From an uncultured Clostridia bacterium (GTDB lineage Bacteria; Bacillota; Clostridia; UBA1381): DNA of 29,875 nt. Of the stretch, positions 22,363 through 29,068 are shown in pieces. Every line of letters starts with the position of its first letter. Position 1 is the stretch's first letter. The stretch is from positions 1 to 29,875 of the forward strand of contig CAJTUY010000004.1 of assembly GCA_910579415.1 (NCBI GenBank). Direction: 5' to 3'. The notes beneath the pieces are model-generated. The model had not been told where the DNA came from, did not search any database, and was given only the letters and a program-made list of their open reading frames with translations. A program made the translations under genes and the position numbers.

Positions 22363-24266
22363 TTTTCAATCACCTTTAAAAAACGATTTATCATAACTGC
22401 GCAGTCGGCGCGCGTAACTGCCGTTTCTCCGCGAAACATATTGTTTTCATAAGAAAGCGTTATACCGTTTTCCCAACCAAGACGGACAAATCTTTCCGCC
22501 CATATATTTATTTTATCGGTATAAGGAAGACTTGTGTTTCCCGCCTTCATACCGAGTTTTTCCATATGCTTGGCAAGTATCGCAATCACCTGTTCATTTG
22601 TTACACTGTTATCGGGTCTGAATGTACCGTCCTCAAAGCCGTCAATCAATCCTGCTTTTTTTGCCGCTGAAACAGGCTTATAATACCATTTATCCCTGCT
22701 TACATCAGGGAATGTATCCTCTCCTTCCGACAAACCCAACGCGCGTACTAGCATTGACGATATTTCAGCTCTTGTCACATTGGACAAAGGCGCAAACTTA
22801 TTATCTCCGACGCCGCTTACAACACCTTTTTCCGTAAGAGCCGCAACCGCATTTCTGACCTCCGCACTCATGCCGTCCATATCGGAATAATCACAGCCGC
22901 CTTTATAGCTCTCATCATTATATTCCCTGTTTGTGTTTGCTTTTACATTCACCGTGCTTTCGAGCGTTTTTACATGATTATCATTTACAAAAAATTCGGT
23001 CCGTATTGTGTGGTTACCCTCGCTGAGTCCCTTTACCGTATACTTATACGGCGGATATTCCGTAAGATGAACCTCTCTGCCGTCAACAAAATACTTGACC
23101 TTCATCCACTGAACCTTAGGCTGATAGCCATACGCCGACAGCTTGAGCGTTTCTCCGACTTCCATCCCGTTATACAGTCCAACATATGAAACATCCGAAT
23201 TTTTGGTGTAATCTTTTATATACACAGGGTCCTGCGTCAGCATCTGAATATTCTCTAAAAGCATAGGGTTTGAACCCATATCGTAACGATAGTAATCACC
23301 CGGAGGCACATAGTTATTAAATGCTACTATACACTTAAACTCAGGATATACCCTTACCATTTCACCGTAATATTTCCTTAACTGCTGTACAGCCCAACCT
23401 GAAAAATCCTCACCGTCCGGCGTTTCGTAGCCTACTCCGCCTTCTGTAATGAACACAGGCTTCTTTATATTATTTTCAGCCATAAAATTGTGTATCAGCT
23501 TGGCGCGCATTACAGGATTTGCATAAGGACCCATGATAAATCCTATATTAGAGCCTTCGCTTGCATTAGGGTCGCCCGTAAAATACGGCATACTGTAAAG
23601 ACTGCATCCAATCCAGTCCACATACTCATTGCCGGGATAAAAGTCAATAAGACGGGTATCCAGTCCTCCCGTGTCATTAGGCGCCCACACCATTGCTATA
23701 TTTTCTTTTGTGTGCGCATAATCCGCAACATATCTGAAACAGTCTATAAAAACCTGCTCATCAATAAAGTTGTCATCAATATTCATTTCCTTGCCGAACA
23801 CAAGCAGAATATCTTCGCCGCGCGCAGCAAGGTTATCAATGTAGTTTTTAACATAGTTTTCGTACTCGTTCATATTAACGGGAACCTTACTTGCAAAATT
23901 CCAGTTCCAGCCGATAAGCGTTTTATGGTCGCTCTTTTTTTCAGCCTTCTCTTCACGCGGTACGTTATAATTTTTTAATTCCTTCGATGGTGTAAACCAT
24001 TCATAATAAGTTTTTATTCCATTATCTATACCATCGAAATCGCAGTTAAACGGAGTCCCGATAATTGAGCCTGAACGCGGTTCAAATTTCGCGCCGTAAT
24101 ACACATAATTCTCCGCGCCGCTTTCAGCAAAAACGCGGAAATCCTCCTCATAAAGCATATCCCGCATTTTATCAAGGTTTGGACCTATCAAATCATTAGA
24201 CTTTGCAAATACCGAAGTTGAAAAAATAACGGCAGATACAAGTACAAGAGATATTATCTTTTTCAT
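22359..24266 (-). CDS. Secreted SLH-anchored glycoside hydrolase, GH26-like
   Basis: The 635-residue protein has a signal peptide (cleavage near VFA-KS, residue 21-22). The catalytic TIM-barrel (about 50-350) shows the GH26-like order: an IGWNWNF strand, LLVFGKEMN with probable acid/base Glu160, VWAPND, YPGNEYVDWIG, and FITEGGVGY with probable nucleophile Glu275. GH26 enzymes cut beta-mannan or related beta-glycans. An Ig-like/beta-sandwich module follows (about 365-445, VDGREVH...LSEGNHTIRTEFFVND). Three SLH modules (about 460-510, 519-570, 580-633) anchor it to the wall. The residues around Glu160 differ from textbook mannanases, so the substrate is uncertain. ATG 24266 has AGAGG 7 bases upstream and lies 2 bp after the upstream gene. 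Confidence 0.85.
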   Translation of the reverse strand: MKKIISLVLVSAVIFSTSVFAKSNDLIGPNLDKMRDMLYEEDFRVFAESGAENYVYYGAKFEPRSGSIIGTPFNCDFDGIDNGIKTYYEWFTPSKELKNYNVPREEKAEKKSDHKTLIGWNWNFASKVPVNMNEYENYVKNYIDNLAARGEDILLVFGKEMNIDDNFIDEQVFIDCFRYVADYAHTKENIAMVWAPNDTGGLDTRLIDFYPGNEYVDWIGCSLYSMPYFTGDPNASEGSNIGFIMGPYANPVMRAKLIHNFMAENNIKKPVFITEGGVGYETPDGEDFSGWAVQQLRKYYGEMVRVYPEFKCIVAFNNYVPPGDYYRYDMGSNPMLLENIQMLTQDPVYIKDYTKNSDVSYVGLYNGMEVGETLKLSAYGYQPKVQWMKVKYFVDGREVHLTEYPPYKYTVKGLSEGNHTIRTEFFVNDNHVKTLESTVNVKANTNREYNDESYKGGCDYSDMDGMSAEVRNAVAALTEKGVVSGVGDNKFAPLSNVTRAEISSMLVRALGLSEGEDTFPDVSRDKWYYKPVSAAKKAGLIDGFEDGTFRPDNSVTNEQVIAILAKHMEKLGMKAGNTSLPYTDKINIWAERFVRLGWENGITLSYENNMFRGETAVTRADCAVMINRFLKVIEK

Positions 24267-24268
24267 TA

Positions 24269-24925
24269 TTATTCCTCTCCCAATTCGTCAATAAATAACA
24301 GTTCCTGCGCATACGGCAATGTACGCGCCCAGTCAATAAAAGACACAGACCATTCGGTAAGCTTATGAAAACGTCTTTGACCCTTGCTGCACATTGCAAG
24401 AAGATTTTCATAAGACATAGTCACAGTTCTTGTCTGCTGCCATGACGACGGCAGCCACCGTATAAGCTCTTTCCAGTAAGTCTTTTCCTTAGTTTCGAGA
24501 TACTTCAGACGCATACTCTCAAGAAAATCAATATACTTATCTATTACATCACCGAGCATAACGCCGCTATAATCAAGCTCTGCATTGTAATCGTCAATTT
24601 CAAAGCATTCCCTTGTAATCGGCGTTGAGGCAAGCTTGTGCATGGTTGACGTGCTGTTTGCAACCGTACCTACTTTATATGTATCAAACTCCTTCCACCA
24701 GTACAAAGGACCTGTAATATCCACAGATACAATAATCTGACGCATAAACTTTCTATGCTCGCTTCCGGATTTTATAAGCCTTTGAGCAAGTCCCAAATCG
24801 TTTTCACCGACTGTTATCCTGCCGCCATTCTCGGTTGTATCATTTTTTTTCCACGATTCAAGAGGGTTACGCATACCGCGCATGGCGCTTTTAAACCCGA
24901 AAACTTCTGTATTTTCAAATTTCAT
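24269..24925 (-). CDS. ThyX-fold-like protein lacking the ThyX motif
   Basis: The 218-residue soluble protein has no signal peptide. By eye it lines up with FAD-dependent thymidylate synthase ThyX over most of its length. LAQRLIKSGSEHRKFMR (46-62) sits where ThyX has its LxxxLxxxGHETPFEH helix, VDITGPLYWWKEF (68-80) matches its VxAPxxxxxQWFRH strand, and VANSTSTMHKL (88-98) falls on the SxNExSxRY half of the motif. RWLPSSWQQTRTVTMSYENLLAM (156-178) matches the LPxxxxTxxxxxxNxRxLxxF region. The RHR triad is replaced by DTY, so canonical activity is unlikely. Such divergent forms also occur in phages (recollection). The start is ATG 24923-24925 with AGGAG 10 bases upstream; the longer TTG frame includes that site. 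It is first in a tight operon with a wall-anchored glycosidase. Confidence 0.6.
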   Translation of the reverse strand: MKFENTEVFGFKSAMRGMRNPLESWKKNDTTENGGRITVGENDLGLAQRLIKSGSEHRKFMRQIIVSVDITGPLYWWKEFDTYKVGTVANSTSTMHKLASTPITRECFEIDDYNAELDYSGVMLGDVIDKYIDFLESMRLKYLETKEKTYWKELIRWLPSSWQQTRTVTMSYENLLAMCSKGQRRFHKLTEWSVSFIDWARTLPYAQELLFIDELGEE

Positions 24926-24958
24926 TTTTAATCCACTCCTATCTCTCAAGACTTGAAG

Positions 24959-25016
24959 AAAATCGTTCAGCTTCCTATTTTACAGGCATAACGCCGTATG
25001 TATATGGGCGATTTTA
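24959..25016. repeat. Second copy of the inverted-repeat-type element, after the ABC-F gene
   Basis: It begins GAAAATCGTTCAG, matching GAAAATCATTCAG at 3066 with one change, and ends GCGATTTTA overlapping the TAA stop of the ABC-F gene. The centre contains ACGCCGTATG, similar to the other element's GTGCCGTACG. It is shorter and its arms pair less well. Both copies lie right after a minus-strand stop codon. Confidence 0.35.
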
Positions 25017-26630
25017 GTCAGTCTTTCCCTCCTTTTGCATTTCAATGTATTCATCAAATGTACACATTCTGTCAACAATTGAACCATCCGGCTTAATATC
25101 TATAATTCTGTTAGCAACCGTATTTACAAATTCATGGTCATGCGATGAAAAAATCACATTGCCTTTAAATGCTTTAAGACCGTTATTAACAGCTGTAATA
25201 CTCTCCAAATCAAGGTGGTTTGTAGGCTGGTCAAGAAGAAGAACATTTGAGCCGTACAGCATCATACGCGACAGCATACAGCGTACCTTCTCACCTCCCG
25301 AAAGCACCTTTACCTGCTTAAATACATCGTCGCCCGAAAACAACATTCTTCCCAAGAAACCGCGTATATAAGACTCATTCTGAGTTTCAAAGCCTTCTGC
25401 GCTGTACTGTCTGAGCCAGTCAACAAGGTTTAAATCACAACCGTCAAAATACGAGCTGTTATCCTTCGGGAAGTAGCTGCGCGAAGTGCTGACACCCCAC
25501 TTTATGCTTCCGCTGTCAGGCTCGGTTTCCTCTGCTAAAATCTGCATCAGTGCCGTAACCGCGATTTCATTTTCACCTATGACGGCAATTTTATCATCAT
25601 GATTTAATGTAAATGATATATTGTTCAACAGCGTTTCGCCGTTTACAGTCTTTGAAACCCCGTCAACGGTTAACAGGTCACGTCCTGCTTCCCTGTCCAT
25701 TTCAAAGCCGACAAACGGATAGCGTCTTGACGAAGCGGGCATTTCCTCAACCGTAAGCTTATCAAGCATTTTTTTACGGCTTGTAGCCTGTTTTGACTTC
25801 GACTTATTGGCTGAAAAGCGTTGAATAAAAGTCTGCAATTCCTTAATTTTTTCCTCTGCTTTTTTATTCTGCTGTTTAATCATGCGTTCTATAAGCTGAC
25901 TGGATTCATACCAAAATTCATAGTTACCGACATACATCTTGATTTTTGTATAGTCAATATCAACGATATGTGTACAAACCACATTGAGAAAATATCTGTC
26001 ATGCGATACAACTATAACTGTACCCTCATAATCAAGCAGAAAATCTTCAAGCCATTCGATAGCCTGTAAATCAAGATGATTTGTAGGCTCGTCCAAAAGA
26101 ATTATATCAGGGTTTCCGAACAATGCCTGTGCCAGAAGCACCTTCACCTTATCATTGCCGCTTAAATCCGACATATTGGAATACAGCAGGCTTTCGTCAA
26201 GCCCAAGTCCCTGCAATAGCTTTGACGCATTGGAATCAGCTTCCCAGCCGTCCATCTCGGCAAATTCTGCTTCCAGCTCCGCCGCCCTTATTCCGTCCTC
26301 ATCCGAAAAGTCCTCCTTTTCATAAAGCGCATCCTTTTCCTTCATTATATCATACAGCCTTTTATTACCCATAATTATAGTGTCAAGCACGGTATAGGTG
26401 TCATATGCGAAATGGTCCTGCTTTAACACCGACATACGGCAGTTAGGGTCTATGGATACATCGCCTGTTGTAGAGTCTATTTCTCCCGAAAGTATCTTTA
26501 AGAATGTAGACTTGCCTGCTCCGTTTGCTCCTATTACACCGTAACAGTTACCGGGCGTAAACTTTAAATTTACATCCGAGAACAGGTTTTGTCCGCTGAA
26601 ATTAAGGCTTAAATTTGTTACTGTTATCAT
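25014..26630 (-). CDS. ABC-F family ATPase (YbiT/YkpA-like) with a degenerate second site
   Basis: The 538-residue soluble protein has two ABC domains and no transmembrane segment. Domain 1 (about 1-235) has Walker A GANGAGKST (Lys40), signature LSGND and Walker B IILLDEPTNHLD (Glu181). The interdomain linker (about 240-300) is charged and helical. Domain 2 (about 318-525) reads GENEIAVTA where Walker A should be, so the Lys is Val358. Its Walker B is VLLLDQPTNHLD with Gln468 replacing the catalytic Glu. Its signature LSGGEKVR and switch His (SSHDHEF) are kept. ABC-F proteins bind the ribosomal E site and influence translation or antibiotic resistance; the YbiT/YkpA branch is housekeeping. 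ATG 26630 is preceded by GAAAGGA. Confidence 0.92.
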   Translation of the reverse strand: MITVTNLSLNFSGQNLFSDVNLKFTPGNCYGVIGANGAGKSTFLKILSGEIDSTTGDVSIDPNCRMSVLKQDHFAYDTYTVLDTIIMGNKRLYDIMKEKDALYEKEDFSDEDGIRAAELEAEFAEMDGWEADSNASKLLQGLGLDESLLYSNMSDLSGNDKVKVLLAQALFGNPDIILLDEPTNHLDLQAIEWLEDFLLDYEGTVIVVSHDRYFLNVVCTHIVDIDYTKIKMYVGNYEFWYESSQLIERMIKQQNKKAEEKIKELQTFIQRFSANKSKSKQATSRKKMLDKLTVEEMPASSRRYPFVGFEMDREAGRDLLTVDGVSKTVNGETLLNNISFTLNHDDKIAVIGENEIAVTALMQILAEETEPDSGSIKWGVSTSRSYFPKDNSSYFDGCDLNLVDWLRQYSAEGFETQNESYIRGFLGRMLFSGDDVFKQVKVLSGGEKVRCMLSRMMLYGSNVLLLDQPTNHLDLESITAVNNGLKAFKGNVIFSSHDHEFVNTVANRIIDIKPDGSIVDRMCTFDEYIEMQKEGKTD

Positions 26631-26659
26631 TATGTATTCCTTTCAATTTAATATTTTTC

Positions 26660-26688
26660 TTGAAATAACAATAAAATTATACTATAAT
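26660..26688 (+). promoter_or_regulatory. Promoter of nfo
   Basis: Plus strand TTGAAA (26660-26665), 17 bp, TATAAT (26683-26688). Its -10 lies one base from the -10 of the opposing ABC-F promoter. Confidence 0.75.
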
Positions 26689-26704
26689 TAGTGTATAATT
26701 GCAA
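26676..26704 (-). promoter_or_regulatory. Promoter of the ABC-F gene, interleaved with the nfo promoter
   Basis: Minus strand TTGCAA (26699-26704), 17 bp, TATAAT (26676-26681). An inverted repeat AATTATAC (26675-26682) / GTATAATT (26693-26700) spans both -10 boxes and could also be an operator. Confidence 0.7.
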
Positions 26705-26735
26705 GGGAAAATTACACCTGAAAGGACTTGATATT

Positions 26736-27572
26736 ATGTTAAATATAGGCTGTCATCTGTCAGCGTCAAAGGGTTATCTGAATATGGCAAAAACCGCCGA
26801 GAGTATAGATGCAAACACCTTTGCATTCTTCACGCGTAATCCGCGAGGCGGCGCGGCTAAGAACATTGACGAAAACGACGTTAAGGAATTTCTTGAATTT
26901 ACCGAGCGAAACAATTTTGCAACGCTTGTCGCTCATGCGCCATATACTCTTAACGCCTGCTCAGACAAACCCGAAACGCGCGAATTTGCGCTGAATACCA
27001 TGCGTGATGACCTTATGCGTATGGAATACACCCCGAATCAATACTATAATTTCCATCCCGGAAGCCATATGAAGCAAGGCGCAGACGCGGGAATTGAAAT
27101 GATTGCAAAACAGCTTAATGAGGTACTCACAGAAGATATGACAACTACCGTACTGCTTGAAACTATGGCAGGCAAAGGCAGTGAAGTGGGACGTTCCTTT
27201 GAAGAACTAAAACAGATAATCAATATGGTAAAGCTTAACGAAAAGCTCGGCGTATGCTTTGATACCTGCCACGTATACGATGCAGGCTATAATATTGTTG
27301 AAGACCTTGACGGAGTTCTTGACGAATTTGACCGCATAATAGGTATTGATCGTCTTAAGGCTATTCATATGAATGACAGCAAAAACCCATTTGAAAGCCA
27401 CAAGGACAGGCATGAAAAAATCGGTGAGGGCAGTATAGGCTTTGATACTATGGTTAATATTATAAATCACCCGAAGTTGCAGGACATTCCGATAATACTT
27501 GAAACCCCCAACGAGCTTGACGGTTATGCGCACGAAATTAAAATGCTGAGAAATGCATATAAAAAACAGTGA
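26736..27572 (+). CDS. nfo: Endonuclease IV (AP endonuclease)
   Basis: The 278-residue TIM-barrel, tri-zinc enzyme cuts DNA 5' to abasic sites in base-excision repair. Zinc-ligand and family segments include IGCHLSASKGY (3-13), FFTRNPRGG, VAHAPYTLN, YNFHPGSH, VLLETMAGKGSEVG (metal-binding Glu), GVCFDTCHVYDAGYN, IHMNDSKNPFESHKDRHEKIGEGSIG and PIILETPNE. Length is typical. I start at ATG 26736-26738, with AAAGGA 9 bases upstream and the protein opening MLNIGCHLS. The longer in-frame extension would begin within or upstream of the likely transcription start near 26695. It is the first plus-strand gene in the window. Confidence 0.96.
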   Translation: MLNIGCHLSASKGYLNMAKTAESIDANTFAFFTRNPRGGAAKNIDENDVKEFLEFTERNNFATLVAHAPYTLNACSDKPETREFALNTMRDDLMRMEYTPNQYYNFHPGSHMKQGADAGIEMIAKQLNEVLTEDMTTTVLLETMAGKGSEVGRSFEELKQIINMVKLNEKLGVCFDTCHVYDAGYNIVEDLDGVLDEFDRIIGIDRLKAIHMNDSKNPFESHKDRHEKIGEGSIGFDTMVNIINHPKLQDIPIILETPNELDGYAHEIKMLRNAYKKQ

Positions 27573-27574
27573 AC

Positions 27575-27606
27575 AAAAAAATCGGAACAAGTTTCACTTG
27601 TTCCGA
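27575..27606 (-). terminator. Terminator of the tRNA operon
   Basis: A 10-bp stem TCGGAACAAG (27582-27591) / CTTGTTCCGA (27597-27606) around TTTCA is followed on the minus strand by seven T (A run 27575-27581). It lies between convergent nfo and tRNA-Asp; no T run follows on the plus strand. Confidence 0.85.
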
Positions 27607-27608
27607 TA

Positions 27609-27685
27609 TGGCGACCCGGATGAGGCTCGAACTCACGACCTCCAGCGTGACAGGCTGGCGTTCTAACCAACTGAACTACCGGGCC
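27609..27685 (-). tRNA. tRNA-Asp (GTC)
   Basis: Minus strand, 77 nt including an encoded CCA. Acceptor GGCCCGG pairs with CCGGGTC (one G-U), discriminator G. The D arm has AGTTCAG-TTGGTTAG and the T arm GTTCGAGCC. The anticodon stem CCAGC/GCTGG closes the loop CTGTCAC, anticodon GTC at 27649-27651, so aspartate. All arms are intact. Confidence 0.97.
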
Positions 27686-27778
27686 ATATTGTATTTTATA
27701 TCGCATTATATTATATGCAGTGTTTATGGATTGTGTTACACGTTGATGTGTTATTCCGTATTTTCCGAAGGAAAATGT
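27686..27778 (-). other. Spacer between tRNA-Val and tRNA-Asp genes
   Basis: This is AT-rich and probably removed during processing of the two-tRNA transcript. A small hairpin TTTTCC-gaa-GGAAAA lies at 27761-27775 just after tRNA-Val. No other feature is seen. Confidence 0.5.
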
Positions 27779-27854
27779 TGGTGGGAGTTACAGGGCTCGA
27801 ACCTGTGACATCCTGCTTGTAAGGCAGACGCTCTCCCAGCTGAGCTAAACTCCC
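27779..27854 (-). tRNA. tRNA-Val (TAC)
   Basis: Minus strand, 76 nt including encoded CCA. Acceptor GGGAGTT pairs with AACTCCC, discriminator A. D arm TAGCTCAGCTGGGAGAGC, anticodon stem TCTGC/GCAGG with loop CTTACAA, anticodon TAC at 27819-27821, T arm ACAGGTTCGAGCCCTGT. Complete cloverleaf. Confidence 0.97.
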
Positions 27855-27885
27855 ATACACTGCGCTCTAATCAGCGACATGAATT

Positions 27886-27914
27886 ATTATAGCAGAATAT
27901 AAATTATTTGTCAA
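27886..27914 (-). promoter_or_regulatory. Perfect consensus promoter of the tRNA-Val/tRNA-Asp operon
   Basis: TTGACA (27909-27914), 17 bp, TATAAT (27886-27891) on the minus strand, with a T/A-rich tract upstream (27917-27945). The first tRNA begins about 30 bp beyond the -10. Confidence 0.88.
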
Positions 27915-27980
27915 TAGTTTTTATTTAAAAAAAATTTCTTTTTTTGTTGTTTACATATTTCTTTTTATGCGTATTTGTTG

Positions 27981-27986
27981 TATAAT
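27981..27986 (+). promoter_or_regulatory. Likely -10 box for the binding-protein gene
   Basis: TATAAT lies 39 bp before the start codon of the lipoprotein gene. The -35 region at the right distance is poor (TTTCTT), which may mean activator dependence. Confidence 0.4.
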
Positions 27987-28024
27987 AATAGGTAAGAACA
28001 GACACTGAAAAGGGGGGATTTGTT

Positions 28025-29056
28025 ATGAAGGCTAAAAATAGATTTCTGGCAGCTATACTTATATTCTGTATGACAGTTCTGACCGGCTGTATTCAGCAAA
28101 GTGACCCGACAGAAGAGAAGCTTTCGGACAATACTTACGCATTTATATCAAAAAATGTTCAGAACAGCTATATGCAGAAGCTTTATCAGGGTTTTAATGC
28201 TGCTTGCCGTGAAGCCGGAGTATCAGCTATATATAAGGCGCCTGTTTCATACATGCCGCAGGAACAGGCAGATATAATAAATGAGCTTATTGAGGCGGGT
28301 GTTAAAGGTATTGCCGTTGCAGCAAATGATGAAAATGCTTTAACCGAAGTGTTGCAGAAAGCAATGGATTCGGGTATAAAGGTTGTATCAGTGGATTCGG
28401 CGGTAAATGCTTCTGCAAGGCAGGTACACATTCAGCAGGCGGATCCTGACAAGATAGGAAGAACACTTATATCTTCAGCATATGATGCAATCGGAGGACA
28501 GGGAGGTATTGCGATTTTATCATCAACCGAACACGCAACAAATCAGAACCTCTGGATTGAGTATATGAAAAAAGAAGTAGAGGAAAATCCTGAAAAATAC
28601 AGTTCTGCTCCGATTATTGAAGTTGCCTACGGTGACGATGATATAACAAAGTCTACTTCGGAAACACAGCGTCTTTTGCAAAATCCTGAAATAAAAGCAA
28701 TTGTTGTTCCGACTTCAGTCGGCATTATGGCGGCAGGTGAAGTTATCAGAAATTCAGATTCTGCCGTTAAGCTTATAGGACTGGGAATGCCGTCGCAGAT
28801 GTCGGAGTTTATTGAGAACGGAACATGTCAGAAAATGTACCTGTGGAATCCGGTCGATACGGGTTATCTGGCGGCTTATGCTCTTAATGCTCTGAATGGT
28901 GGTCAGATTACAGGCGCAGAAGGCGATATTTTTACAGCTGGCAGTCTTGGCGAAAAGACAGTTACTGTTGACACAACAGGCGGTACGGAAATAATGCTCG
29001 GTGATTTGGTGGAATTTAATAAAGATAATATCAGCGAATGGAAAGATGCTTTTTAA
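28025..29056 (+). CDS. Sugar-type substrate-binding lipoprotein (periplasmic-binding-protein-like)
   Basis: The 343-residue protein has a lipoprotein signal peptide with lipobox LTGC (Cys22 would be lipidated and anchored on the outer face). The mature part has the two-lobed Peripla_BP_4 (ribose/rhamnose/AI-2) fold: an N-lobe with NTYAFISKNVQNSYMQKLYQGF, AGVKGIAVAANDENAL and GIKVVSVDS; and a C-lobe with ETQRLLQNPEIKAIVVPTSVG, VKLIGLGMPSQMSEFIENG and DTGYLAAYALNAL. The RhaS-like branch is a reasonable guess, but no ABC permease or ATPase is in the window, so the substrate is open. A GGGGGG site lies 7 bases before ATG. It is followed 12 bp later by a WYL regulator, with which it is probably co-transcribed. 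Confidence 0.85.
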   Translation: MKAKNRFLAAILIFCMTVLTGCIQQSDPTEEKLSDNTYAFISKNVQNSYMQKLYQGFNAACREAGVSAIYKAPVSYMPQEQADIINELIEAGVKGIAVAANDENALTEVLQKAMDSGIKVVSVDSAVNASARQVHIQQADPDKIGRTLISSAYDAIGGQGGIAILSSTEHATNQNLWIEYMKKEVEENPEKYSSAPIIEVAYGDDDITKSTSETQRLLQNPEIKAIVVPTSVGIMAAGEVIRNSDSAVKLIGLGMPSQMSEFIENGTCQKMYLWNPVDTGYLAAYALNALNGGQITGAEGDIFTAGSLGEKTVTVDTTGGTEIMLGDLVEFNKDNISEWKDAF

Positions 29057-29068
29057 ATAGGTAGGAAA

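Noticed and set aside
24269..24925. Prophage remnant around the ThyX-like gene
   Set aside because: Although similar proteins may occur in phages, flanking genes are chromosomal (ABC-F, SLH glycosidase) and no integrase, capsid, terminase or att repeat is seen.
27524..27808. Protein frames crossing the two tRNA genes
   Set aside because: They are read through tRNA sequence and have no ribosome site; the tRNA cloverleaves explain the region.
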